From Undaria pinnatifida (Eukaryota > Sar > Phaeophyceae > Laminariales > Alariaceae), in assembly GCA_012845835.1 (NCBI GenBank), contig JABAKD010000024.1, positions 4,748,109 through 4,812,108 of the forward strand: a DNA stretch of 64,000 nt. The letters run 5' to 3'. A program made the position numbers and the translations under genes. How positions within the stretch are numbered: position 1 is the stretch's first letter; each line of letters starts with the position of its first letter. The notes under the pieces are model-generated. The model searched no databases, was not told the DNA's origin, and saw only the letters and a list, made by a program, of their open reading frames with translations. Positions 1-11,352 of the stretch are shown in pieces.

Positions 1-2334
1 GAAGCCGGTACCGCCCTACTTCCCGACTGTGGCTGTTCAAAGAGTGGGAGCGAGGCTTCTCGCATCAGTGCCGCCCCCGAAGGGATGGTTACCGCACCCC
101 CCACCGCGGCTTCTACTCTGTTCTCGGCCACGTCGGAGACCACACGCATCAGTGACGACCTGTCAAGGGCGGCTGGCACCTGCTGCAGCGTCGGCGTCCC
201 TGCCGACGGTGGTACGGGAAGCTCGACTACCGCGGTCACTATCGCTTGCACGGTCGGCCTGCCCAGCGCTTCCGCCGACGGGGTCGATGACGCCCCTTCC
301 ACCGCGTTTTCTTCCCCTTGGCGAGACTCCTCGCGGGCCGCACTCAGCAGTGGAAGCCCGACAATGTCGGGAGGCGCCTGCCGCAGCGCCAGTGTTCCCG
401 CCGACGAGGCGACCGCCGTATCGACCAGTGAGGCTTGGGTCGCCTGGGCCGCCTGGGCTCCCCTTTGTTCCGACTGCGGCTGTTGTGCTTGCGCCGCCGG
501 GGTCGCTGCTCCCCCCCCCCCCGGCGTTTCTGGCGCCTGGTAGGATGTCTCGGCCACCGAAAGCGGTAAGGACGACCTGCCAACGTTATCAGGCCTCGGC
601 TGTAGCGTCGGCGATTCTATCGACGGGGTGGTGACCGCCCCCCCCATCCCGGCTATCGCCTGGCCAGGCACATCGGCAGCCGCGTGCGGTAGTGGGATCC
701 CGTCAAGGTCCAGTAGGCATCAGCTGCCTCGTCGGGATTCCTGCCGACGGTGACGTTGGAGACTCGATCACCGCGGTCACTACCGCTTGCACGGTCGACC
801 CGCCCAGCGCTTCCGCCGACGGGGTCGCTGACGCCCCCTCCACCGCGTCTTCTTCCCCTTGGCGAGACTCCTCGCGGGCCGCACTCAGCAGTGGAAGCCC
901 GACAATGTCGGGAGGCGTCTGCTGCAGCGCCAGTGTTCCCGCCGACGAGGCGACCGCCGTATCGACCAGTGAGGCTTGGGTCGCCTGGGCCGCCTGGGCT
1001 CCCCTTTGTTCCGACTGCGGCTGTTGTGCTCGCGCCGCCGGGGTCGCTGCTGCCCCCCCCCCCGGCGTTTCTGGCGCCTGGTAGGATGTCTCGGCCACCG
1101 AAAGCGGTAAGGACGACCTGCCAACGTTATCAGGCCTCGGCTGTAGCGTCGGCGATTCTATCGACGGGGTGGTTTACTGCACCCCTCCACCGCGGCTATC
1201 GCCTGGCCAGACACATCGGCAGCCGCGTGCGGTAGTGGGATCCCGTCAAGGCCAGTCAGGCATCAGCTGCCTCGTCGGGATTCCTGCCGACGGTGATGTT
1301 GGAGACTCGATCACCGCGGTCACTACCGCGTGTACGGTGGATCCGCCCAGCTGCGGCGGTGGTGAGGATGGTAGCGAGGCGTCAAGCGTTGGCGTTTCCA
1401 CTGATGGGGTCGCTGACGCCCCCCCCACCGCGTCTTCTAGCTCCTGGTCAGACGCCTCGTTAGCCATAATCAGCAGTGGGAGCCCGCTAATATCGGGAGG
1501 CGCCTGCTGTAGCGTCGGTATTCCCGCCGACGGGGCGACCGGTGTCTCCACCAGTGAGGCTGGGGTCGCCTGGGCTTCCCGTTCTCCCGACTGTTCATGT
1601 ACCGGAGGAGGGACAATGTTTGTGTCATTTATAGGTGGTATCTGCGCGGGACCAGGCGCAGAGTAGAGATGGTGACTTCTTTGAATGGGAGTTGAGGGTG
1701 CCGCGCGTGGGTCGCCTAAAAGCTCCCGAACCGGATCCCTACAAGGATCAGCGAAAATAGCGCACGTTTCAAACGTGTCGAAATCGCGGCAAGATATGAC
1801 AGGGATCGAAGCCGGTGCGTAGCTACCACGCATGAATGCCGCCATATCGCCACAAGCGTGTTACACAACGACCAGGGAGACACTTGTGAGAGCTACAGAG
1901 TTTGGCCTTAAACCATTGCTGGAATACGCTTTTTTCGGGGCATGTCCGTAGCCCCACATAACAATAGCGGTACTTATCAATATACCTTGAAATATTCACA
2001 TGTATGCGTGTCTCTTTTCGGTGCCGTTGGGGTTGGGGAAACTTCCCCGCCGACTCAATCGCGCGCGAATTTTCATGCAGCTTGTCACCTTTTTTCTGGT
2101 CCTTTGGCGGAGATACAGCGATCGTACCACCCAAAGAAAGACCGCCAACGCCACCAGAACAAGCAACATAGCGCCGGAGGGATTGCTGAGCCCCAGCACG
2201 TTTGCCTGCGTAGAGGCGGCGGTACCATGGACGGCGTTAGCCAATGCCCACCGGGTTTGGGCTGTTTTTTTTACATCAGTGCATGGCGTTGCACGCTCGG
2301 CGCCACCAGTCAGTACCCTGTGTGTGAGAAGCAC
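1..2334 (-). CDS. Partial gene: N-terminal TM segment plus Pro/Ala/Ser-rich repeat protein
   Basis: Family not recognised. The gene reads leftward and runs off the window. A first exon (about 2334-2089) encodes a hydrophobic stretch, AMLLVLVALAVFLWVV, at 2175-2125, followed by basic residues (RSLYLRQRTRKK). It ends at a possible donor (AAG|GTGACA at 2088). A second open stretch (1845 to the left edge) is rich in Pro, Ala, Ser, Thr and acidic residues and is built from repeats of 541-543 bp. A TATA box lies upstream. A TM segment near the N-terminus followed by a long low-complexity region suggests a signal-anchor (type II) surface protein, but this is inference. No in-frame ATG precedes the TM segment in the first exon, so the true start is unknown. 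Part of the repeat region changes frame, so it may be decaying. Confidence 0.4.
219..1560 (-). repeat. 541-543-bp coding tandem repeats (2+ copies)
   Basis: CGCGGTCACT and its surroundings recur at 231, 772 and 1315, giving spacings of 541 and 543 bp. The minus strand encodes Pro/Ala/Ser-rich sequence with recurring TPSAEALGGSTV and PPDIVGLPLL-type motifs. Copies 2 and 3 share the same one-base offset near 710 and 1255 relative to the copy-1 alignment. The change therefore probably preceded the duplication. Confidence 0.7.
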
Positions 2335-2398
2335 AACCGATCCTATGAAAGGTGAAAACCTGTTTTCTGTGTTTTCTATGCGGTGGTTGAAGCCCTAC

Positions 2399-2406
2399 TT
2401 TATATA
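2399..2406 (-). promoter_or_regulatory. TATA box of the leftmost minus-strand gene
   Basis: The minus strand reads TATATAAA, about 65 bp upstream of the open frame that carries the transmembrane segment. Position and orientation fit a core promoter; no other elements were identified. Confidence 0.45.
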
Positions 2407-2643
2407 AGCGCTACAGATAACAGCTACCAGATATTAGGTCAACCGAGTTTGCCGTGGGGGGTATTTATGAGGGAATCAGACTAGATGTACACCGAAGCCG
2501 TGAAGCCTGTTGATGCCACGGGCTCCCACATCACTACACAGGCCAGCAGCTTACAGCTGTGTCTAAACTTGGTCATAAAACGCTTTGCACACAGCATCTG
2601 CGCCTCGGGGCGCCGTGTCGATCATGTACAACTTAGACAAAGC

Positions 2644-3209
2644 CGTAACTCGCTAACCCGTGTAGTGAAGGGCGAGGCGTGCGGCGTAGAGGATTGTCAC
2701 AGTTGCGATATACGTCAAGTCCTGACACCTTTGAGCAGCCCCACTGTACGGTCGTGAGGGGTACGCTCGTGGTGCTTCGATTAGGATTGGTATTGAGACC
2801 CGTCTCGCTAATCCACGCTGTGTCCGCCAGGTTGTCTCTGCGGACCCCGCGAAAGAGAAGCAAGGTTTGGGCGAACGGGAGACCGACCTCCCCCCCATTC
2901 TGGGTTAGGGTCTTCGGTCTCCCGCTTGTGCGCTTCTCGCCAACCCCCTAGCCCAGGATGGGAGGGGTTCGGTCTCCCCTTCGCCTAAACCTTGCTGCTC
3001 TTTCGCGGAATCCGCGGAGACGACCTGGCGGACACAGCGTGGTTAGCGAGACGTGTCTCAATACCAATGCTAATCGCGTCACCACGAGCTTACCCCTCAC
3101 GACCATAGAGTGGGGCTGTTCAAGGGTGTCGGGCTCGACGTATGTCGCAACTCTGATACCTCTCTACGACACGAGCCTCGCCCTTCACTACACTGGGTTA
3201 GCGAGTTAC
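2644..3209. repeat. Long inverted repeat (arms about 265 bp, spacer about 38 bp)
   Basis: Left arm 2644-2910 matches the reverse complement of right arm 2949-3209. Paired landmarks include GTAACTCGCTAACCC / GGGTTAGCGAGTTAC and ACCTGGCGGACAC against its complement. Arms are imperfect. U2 and U3 each keep a single arm, in opposite orientations. Confidence 0.8.
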
Positions 3210-3510
3210 TGCTGTGTCTAAGCTTTTGGTCATTAAGCGCTTGACGAACAGCATCTGCGCCTCCTGGGCAACGTATCAACTACGTGCGATCGACATACAC
3301 GACGATACGAATGCATGCACAACGACTCACACTTCCAGAAACCAGTCGGGATGCTTCTCTCCAACGGCAACCGGCGACCAAATCGGTAATCATGGATCTC
3401 AAACAAAGCAAGCTTGAACCCTATCAATGGTTTCATTTCGGCCATTCTCCTCCTGGATTCGAGGTACGCATGGACGCTTGGACAGTCTCCCGGATCAACG
3501 AGTGAACCAC

Positions 3511-3720
3511 CTACCTTTGAGTGTAGCGCAACAACCACACGGGTTAGAGGTCTTTGGGGGCACGTCTCTGTCGACTTGTGGTCGCCTCCGCCCTCTAGGA
3601 AGTAGCTCGATGAGCTGCGAGCTACTTCCTATAGGGCGGAGGCGACCACAAGTCAACCGAGAGCAGCACCCACCGACCTCAACCCCGTGTGGCCGTCGCT
3701 CTACACTCGCAGGTGGGTGG
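3511..3720. repeat. Inverted repeat in U1 (arms about 100 bp)
   Basis: GTGGTCGCCTCCGCCCT on the left pairs with AGGGCGGAGGCGACCAC on the right. The centre is GTAGCTCG-ATGAGCTG-CGAGCTAC near 3602-3625. Confidence 0.8.
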
Positions 3721-4323
3721 GTCACACACGTCTTGATCTCCCGTGCCCATCAGGGTATACCCACTTCGAACAGATAACACACACCAAGAGCGCGAGATGG
3801 TGCCATGATCCTCAAGCCAGCCAAATACAAGCAGTCTTACCAACCGTGCCATGGGAGCGCGAAGCAGTACAACTCGTATCAAATTCCGCACAGGTACAAG
3901 ATATCTTGCATATTATAATCCGGGTGTATCTCCTACTTCAGCAGCCTGAGTTGGTTCGTATGGACGATGCTATACTCGTCACTTGCATTCGATTTCGTTT
4001 CCCCCTTGAAGCCCCAAAGGAGTTACAGATATCAATAGGAGCACTACACCCTACCCATACCCCACCGTCCGTTCTGAGAAAAAACATCGCAGCCGCAAAG
4101 TTTGTTTCCAAGAGAGGAAAGTAACAAAAAACGAGCAGTCTCGTCGCTATTCCGAAACACTTGTAACCACCAAAACCTTACCAGGGTATTCCTTTTACTA
4201 CTGCAACTACGTGATCACGTAGAACTCCATGTGTGTTGACTCCGAACACCGGGGGGTCAGTTCTAAAGGGGAAAACACTCGGCCACGCACGAGCGGCATC
4301 AGGGTACGTGCTGCAGTACTTAC

Positions 4324-4413
4324 CGAAGGAAGCGGCAGGTCTTCGGCAGCAGATGGCATAGACGCTTCTCCGGAAACAACTGGCAACGGAACGTCGAGGG
4401 CGGCGATGAACAA
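4324..4413 (-). CDS. Exon W, copy in U1
   Basis: Minus-strand candidate exon ending at the strong donor CCTTCG|GTAAGT in phase 0. Its peptide (DVPLPVVSGEASMPSAAEDL) resembles the C-terminal half of exon P in the B blocks, so U and B exons probably share an ancestor. The upstream acceptor is not certain; the start given is the limit of the open frame. Confidence 0.4.
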
Positions 4414-6304
4414 CGGACACGTTTGTCACTACATAGTGCAAGTACAGTATACGATCCGGGTGGTAATTATTCCCAAACCCCAAAACGACCATCCACTGCT
4501 GTATCACTCGGGGTACGTTGTATATCACCCCCCCCACACACAATACCACTCCGGGCGATAAAATCAAGAATCCAATATACTGTCACCGGGAGTGTGTAAT
4601 ACAATGCAACATACGGCATGGTACGCACTCGTTCACATGTGGAAGTGTTGTTACTTGTACCCCCGCAATACAATACTTGCAAGGGTGTGTCTAGTACGGT
4701 GGGTAGTTTCGCGAGTATGGCATTGGGGTCAATACTAAGAGTACCCGACTACCCGGGTAAGCAATCAAAAATACTCGTTACCCACTATGGAGACGGGTGT
4801 GGTGTTGGGGGGCTGTACTATCGGTAATATATACCCGTTCGCAAGGGCTAACATACCCAGCTCTAGTCGGGTAAACAATGGGGGGCAAGCGGGTGCAAGG
4901 AAGGGGCACAGCCTTCGGGCTTGGTTGACCATCCCGCCGACCATCTTAAGCTGTCGTGGAGGCGTTACTTGTACATCAACAATACGATACTTGTATAGTT
5001 GTGCCCTCTTGCCCCGCATGATCCGAAGACATCAGGACAAGGAGAGCAACGTAACCTCTTCGGAACTCCAGAGGAAACAAATGTCGAAAAAGTGGCGACT
5101 ACTGCACCGGCCACACGAAGCAGACCGGGCTGCAGGGGTAGGGGACGAGCGTGGGGGACACATAGGATACGTGCGCGGCATGTTGGTACTTGCAATGCTG
5201 CACACGCTTCCTAGATGGTCGATGAGACCGCACGTGTCACCTTTCAGGGCGCTACACCTCGGTCCCAAAGGGCTGCTTGTTAGAACACGTCCTCAAACAT
5301 GGCCACAGTAAGGGCTGTGAAAAGGCGGTAAAACGGGTCGTCTGAACAGTAATCTGTTAGCGAACAGGGTCAGAAACGCCTGCAGCCATTTTCGGCATGG
5401 AACTGGAAAACACACACTCTTGAAAAACACACTCGAAAACGGCATCGAAACGCCTGCGGCATGTGCTTGTGGTTCTCACATTAATTCATCGCCCGAATCT
5501 AGCCTGTCGTCTCCAGACAGGCTTCAATAGCTCTAGAGCGGAATATTACCTCAGAAAAGAACTAAAGCAAACGCAAGCTGAAGCAAGGCGTATACCCCAG
5601 ACAATGGTATCTAAGTGAAGTCATATATCATTAGTAGCATCCGCGACATTGGGCCAAGAAAACAAGTATAGCAGACACCATGGAGGTCAGCAGTGACAGA
5701 CGGTATCCTGGGGATCTGAAAATGCTAAATAAACCAAACCCGATTCCGGCGACAACAACGTTCATGATGATTTCGAGAACTCACAAAGATTATTCCTTTC
5801 ATGCCAAAACGTATGGTTATCACAAGTACTCGCACACTTGAAAAGCGCTTTTATGGCATGTAAAAACTCAGAAGGTGAGCACTATTGGTCGCCGCAATCC
5901 GAGATGAACAAAACAGAATACTCAACACGGCGGGCTTTGCACCGTGTGGCCCTGCCCCTGAGTGGGTACAGAAAGTCAACGACCACGCAAATACAACTGT
6001 TTCAAATATATGCCGACAACACGTTCCTCTTCCGATTTTCCCCCGCTTCGCACAACCTAACTTCACCGACGAGATACCACCGATTCCCAAAGGCCAACTC
6101 GATCCATTATCCCAAAACTTCCAATAAAAACCAGACGCGTGCCGGACGAAACGGATTCCGAAAGGCTAACTCGACTAACTCTACGAGCACTTCAAGCTGC
6201 CCGCGAAAACACCACACAGCAGGCATAAAGGACAAAAAAATCAAAACAACAAGGTAGGCACACAAGGCAAAACTAAAAACAGCTTTGCTGCAGCAGTCTC
6301 TCAC

Positions 6305-6425
6305 CGGGTGCGTCTAGGGACACCGAAGTGGGTGGTAGGTCCACATCCGCGCAAGGCATAGCGCCTTCGGCATCGATACCTCCGCTCGCGGCCGGCGCAG
6401 ATACCGACATGTCAAGGACCCCCCC
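6305..6425 (-). CDS. Exon V, copy in U1 (121 bp)
   Basis: Candidate internal exon on the minus strand, with acceptor ACACTCAG|GGGGG and donor CCCG|GTGAGA. The same 121-bp length, splice sites and peptide theme (DMSVSAPAASGGIDAEG) occur in U2, U3 and U4. It begins in phase 0 and ends in phase 1. The encoded stretch is rich in Ser, Ala, Pro and Asp and has no recognised domain. It may be part of an extracellular stalk; function unknown. Confidence 0.5.
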
Positions 6426-6777
6426 CTGAGTGTTGGCACGCCGCGAGCGAAAGCGTGTACCAGGTACATGATGAACGATGCTATTTCAATTTCTGTCAGG
6501 GGCTCGCCCATCACTACACGCGCTAGCGAGTTACGGCTTCGTCTAAACTTGTTCATTAATCGCTTGACACACAGCATTGTGCCTCGCGGGCGCCGTGTCA
6601 ATAACGTACGAACGACAAGCACGATGGTACGAATGGCGCACAGCGACTCGCGCTTCCAGAAACCAGTCGCAATGCTTCTCTCCAACGGCAACCAGCGACC
6701 AAATCGGTAGTCATGGGTCTCAAGCATAGCAAGCTAAAACCCTATCAATGGTTTAATTTCGGCCATTCTCCTCCCGT

Positions 6778-7112
6778 ATTCGAGGTACGCATGAACGCTT
6801 GGATCGTCTCTCGGATCAGCGTGTGACCCGCCTACATTTGAGTGTAGCGCGACAACCACACGGGGTGGAGGTCGTTGGGCGCCCGTCTCTGTCGACTTGT
6901 GGTCGCCTCTGCCCTCTGCGGAGTAGCTCGATGAGCTCCTCCGTAGAGGGCGTCGAGCTCCTCCGTAGAAGGCGGAGGCGACCACAAGTTGACAGAGACC
7001 TGCGCCCAACGACCCCCACCCCGTGTGGTTGTGGCGCTATACTCAAAGGTGGATGGGTCAAACGATGACTCGGGAGACGATCCAAGCGCTCATGCGAACC
7101 TCGAAAGCAGCG
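6778..7112. repeat. Inverted repeat in U2 (arms about 150 bp)
   Basis: Homologous to the U1 palindrome but with longer arms (6778-6930 and 6966-7112). ATTCGAGGTACGCATG on the left pairs with CATGCGAACCTCGAAAG on the right. Confidence 0.75.
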
Positions 7113-8197
7113 CACAACGGGGGGCCGAAGGCCCTAGCCAAGGCTGGGAGGGGGGGTCGGTCTCCCTTGCGCCTAAACCCTGTTGGTTTTTCGCAGGATT
7201 CGCAGAGACGACCTGGCGGATACAGAGTGGTTAGCGAGACGTAGCTCAGTATCAACAATCGAAGCACTACGGGATTATCTTCGGCACGCCGATCAGCGGG
7301 AGACCTCCGGAACGTACGGTCGGACGCACGTCTAACGGGCAACGTCTTAATGTCATGTGGTTGCCTTAGAAATGGTCGGGGGGGTTACGCAATAACATGA
7401 TGAAACCCGAATGGTGTCCCAACCACATTGGGTGGTTCCTCAGTTGAGGAGGTCCGTCGGTCAGACACAGCTGGGCCAACAAGCGCCAACTCAATCGTAG
7501 CACGCGTCTGTATTAAGGCAACAAAGTGATTAGCAGATTAAAGGCAAGGAGCGCATATGGCCAGGCAGGCTTGTTTGATAGTCACATGTCTTGATCTACG
7601 TCTTCCGGAGTCGTCCCGTGCCCCATCAGGGTATACCCACTCCGAACAGATACCACACCGAGAGCGCGATATGGTGTCATGATCCTCAAGCCAGCCAAAA
7701 ACAAGCCTTCTCACCAACCATGCCATGGGAGCGCGAAGCAGTACGACTCGTATCATAATCCGTACAGATACAAGATACCTGTATCTTGTAGTCCGGGTGC
7801 ATCTCCTACTTCAGCAGTCCGAGTTGATTCGTGTAGCCGATGCTGTAATTGTCACTTGCATTCGATTTGGTTTCCCCCTTGACGTCCCAAAGGAGACTCT
7901 ATTAATAATATCAATAGAAGCAATACACCCTACCAATACCCCACCATCCGTTCTGACAAAAATCATTACAGCCACAAAGGTTGTGTCCAAATGAGGAACG
8001 AAAAACGAGCAGTCTCGTCGCTACTCCGAAACACATCTAAGCACCAAAACCTTACCAGGGTGTTCCCTTTACTACTGCAACACGTGATCACATAGAATTC
8101 CAAGTGTATGGACCCCCACAATTGGGGGGTCAGTTTTAAAGGGGGAAACACTCGGCCACGCACGAGCGGAATTCATGGTACGTGCTGCAGTACTCAC

Positions 8198-8296
8198 CGA
8201 AGGAAGCGTCAGGTCTTCGTCAACAGACGGCAGAGACGCTTCTCCGGAAACACCTGGCAACGGAACGTCGGGAGAGGCCACGAACACGTTTACCAC
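8198..8296 (-). CDS. Exon W, copy in U2
   Basis: Ends at CG|GTGAGTACT in phase 0. The peptide includes ASPDVPLPGVSGEASLPS. The acceptor is unresolved. Confidence 0.4.
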
Positions 8297-9228
8297 CGAA
8301 TATCGCAGGCAAAGTTACGGCCCAGGTGGTAATTGTTCCAAATTCCCAAAACGACCACCCTCCTTCTCACTCGAGATTAGTTGAATATCATCCCGCCCCA
8401 CTATATCGCCCCGGGTGATAAAATCTATAAATTCCAAGATACTGTCACCGTGGGTGTGTAATACGCTGTCATCTACGGTATGGCATTCACTCTTTTACAC
8501 GTGGAGGCGTTACTTGTACCTCCGCAATAGGATACGTGCAAGGGTGTGTTTAGTACGGTGGGTAGTTTCGCGAACATGGCATTGGGGTCAATACCAAGAG
8601 CACCCGACTACCCGGGGATGCAATCCAAAAACACTCATTACGTAGGATGGAGACGGGTGTGGTATTGGGGGGCTGTGATAGCGGTAATATATACCCGTTC
8701 GCAAGGGCTAACATACCCAGCTCTAGTCGGGTAAAAGATGGAGGGCAAGCGGGCGCAAGGAAGAGGCACAGGCTTCTGGCTTGGTTGACCATCCCACGGA
8801 CTATCTTGATCTGTCGTGGAGGCGCTACTTGTACATCCGCAATAGGATACTTGTATAATTGTGCCCTCTGGCCCCACACAATCCGAATACATCAGGGCAA
8901 GGAGAGCAACTCAGCCTCTTTGGGACTCCAGAGGAAAAATATGTCGAAAAAGATGTGGCGACTATCGCATCGGCCACACAAAGCAGACCGGGCCGCAGGG
9001 GTAGGGGACGAGCGCGGAGCACAACGAGAGGACACATACAATACGCCCGCGGCATGTTGATACTTGCACTGCTGCACGCGCTTCCTACAAGGTTGATAAA
9101 ACCGCACGTGTCGCCTTTTTGGGGCGCTACACCTCGGTCCCAAAGGGCTGCTTGCCAAAACACATCCCCAACTAGGGCTACAGTAAGGGCGTCGAAAAAG
9201 CGGTAAAACGTGTCGTCTGAACAGTCAC

Positions 9229-9277
9229 CTGTTAGCGAATAGGGGCAGAAAGGCGTGCACGCATTTTCGGCCTGGAA
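9229..9277 (-). CDS. Possible 49-bp micro-exon in U2
   Basis: The minus strand reads TGTTTTCCAG|TTCCAGG...GCTAACAG|GTGACTG. The acceptor is kept in U1 and U3 (about 5.39 and 12.32 kb). The donor is kept in U3, but in U1 the GT has become AT. No protein family is identified. The flanking 150-codon open frames in U2 and U3 are Cys-rich but unconvincing, because several frames are open there. Confidence 0.25.
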
Positions 9278-10147
9278 CTGGAAAACACACACTTAAACAC
9301 ACTCGAAAACGGCATCGAAGTGCCTGCCGCATGAATGTGTTGTTCTGACATTAACTCATCGCCAGCAGGCTCTACTAGCTCTAGAGTGGCCTCAAAAAAC
9401 AACTAGACCAAACGACACACATGCAAAGCTGAAGCAAGTCGTACACTCCAGACAACGAACTTTACCACATATCAGCAGTAGCATTCGCGACATTGAGCGA
9501 AGATATCGAGCATAGAAAACAAGCATAGTAGACAACAAAGAGGTCAGCAGAGGCAGCCGGTCTTCTGGGCATCACCTACTACTAAATTTACCCAACCTCA
9601 TTCCAGTGACAACACCGCTTATAACGATTTTAAGAACTCATCAAACATGCACCTTTCATGCAAACTTAATTACCACACGGACTCGCACAATGGGAAAGCA
9701 ATTGTATGGCATTTCATAACCCCACACGTGAGCACTATTGATCCCCGCAATCCGAGCCGAACAAAGCAGAATACCGAAAACAGCGGGCTCTGCACCGTCC
9801 GGCCCTGCTCCTGGGTGTGGGCAGAATGTCACCGACCACGCCAATACAACCGTTTCGAATAGATTTAGACGACACGTCCTCCCCCGCTTTCCCCCGCTTC
9901 GCACGGCCTAACTCAATCGACGAGATGCCACCGATTCCAAAAGGCCACAACTCGATCAATTCTCCCAGCACTTCCAACAAAACCAGAAGAGAGGCCGGAC
10001 GTGACGATTCTGAAAAGGCTACCTCGACCAATTCTACGAGCACTTCCCGCTACCCGCAACAAAACCAGACGGCAGGCATATAGGGCAAAAAACAAAACCA
10101 CTGGGTAGGCCCACATAAAACAGAACCAATTTGCAGCAGCCTCTCAC

Positions 10148-10268
10148 CTGGCGCGTCTAGGGATACCGAAGTGGATGGTAGGTCCACATCCGTGGAAGAC
10201 ATAGGGCATTCGGCATCGATACCTCCGCTCGCGGCCGGCGCAGACACCGGCATGTCCAGAACCCCCCG
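10148..10268 (-). CDS. Exon V, copy in U2 (121 bp)
   Basis: Same boundaries and phase as the other three copies (acceptor ACACTCAG|CGGGG, donor CCAG|GTGAGA). The peptide has diverged in the middle (DAECPMSSTDVDLPS) while its ends are kept. Confidence 0.5.
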
Positions 10269-11247
10269 CTGAGTGTTGGTACGCCGCAAGCAAAAGCGTA
10301 TACCAGGTACACGATGAACGATGTTATAGCAATCTCTGTCAGTGGCTCGCAAATCACTATACGGACTAGCGAGTTACGGCTGTGTCTAAACTTCGCCATT
10401 AAACGTTCGACATACAACATCTGCGCGTCGCCTTCGCCGTGCCCATCGCGTACGAACGACGAACACGATGGTATCAACGGCGCACAGCGACCCGCACTTC
10501 CAGAAACAGGTCGGAATGCTTCTCTCCAACGGCAACGGGCGACCAAATCGGTAGTCATGGATCTCAAACAAAACAAGCTTAGACCCAATCAATTTCCACC
10601 ATGGAGCCACGTCTCGCTAACCACGCTGTGTCCAACAGGTTGCCTCCGCGGACCCCGCGAGAGAGCAGTTTGCGAGAGAGCAGCTTGGGCGCAGGAGAGA
10701 CCCCTCCCCCCATTCTGGGCTAGCGTCTTCGGTCCCCTGTTGTGTATTGCTCGGGATATGGACAGTTCATCGAGCTACTCCGTAGAGGGCGGAGGAAACC
10801 ACAAGTCAACGGAGAGGAGCGCCCACCGACCTCGGTCCCGTGTGGCTGTCGCTCTGCACTCAAAGGTGGGTGGGTAACACGCTAATCCGGAATACGATCT
10901 AAGCGTCGACGAGTGTCTCGAGTACGGCAGGAGAATGGCCAAAATGAAGTACTCGTTCTATTCAGCATTACAATGTTTGAAGGGATACCTCGCCAGCTAT
11001 GGTTAGGATGATGATCAAATGGTCGGCAACTTTGTTCGTTAGCGATGCATTGCGGGAATGTCTCGTCGCTATTTCGAAACACGTCTAAGCAACCAAAACC
11101 TTACCAGGGTATTCCTTTTATTACTGCAACACGTTACCACATAGAATTCCAAGTGTGTGGATCCCCAAAAACGGGTGGTTGCAGTTCTAAAGGGGTAAAC
11201 ACTCGACCACGCACGAGCGGAATCATGGTACGTGCTCCAGTACTTAC

Positions 11248-11352
11248 CGAAGGAAGCGGCGGGTCTTCCGCAAAAGACGGCAGAGACGCTCCTCCGAAAA
11301 CACCTGGCAACGGAACGTCGGGGGAGGCCACGAACAGCGACACGTTTGTCAC
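11248..11352 (-). CDS. Exon W, copy in U3
   Basis: Ends at CTTCG|GTAAGT in phase 0. The peptide includes ASPDVPLPGVFGGASLPS. The acceptor is unresolved. Confidence 0.4.

Larger units (their letters stand above)
2480..6480. repeat. Tandem unit U1 (about 4.0 kb)
   Basis: First of three head-to-tail units whose landmarks recur in U2, U3 and partly U4. These include the 121-bp exon V, exon W, a stretch containing GGTTGACCATCCC at about 4923, and the AGCTCTAGAGYGG segment near the end. U1 is longer because it holds a complete 600-bp palindrome (2644-3209) as well as the shorter palindrome at 3511-3720. Apart from the exon candidates listed separately, no known protein is recognisable. Confidence 0.75.
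6481..10325. repeat. Tandem unit U2 (about 3.85 kb)
   Basis: Second unit, colinear with U1. It retains only the right-arm orientation of the long palindrome (about 7134-7250) but has its own 150-bp-arm palindrome at 6778-7112. Confidence 0.75.

Noticed and set aside
3495-3725. Coding frames across the U1/U2 palindromes
   Set aside because: Open on both strands because of inverted symmetry; no splice or domain support.
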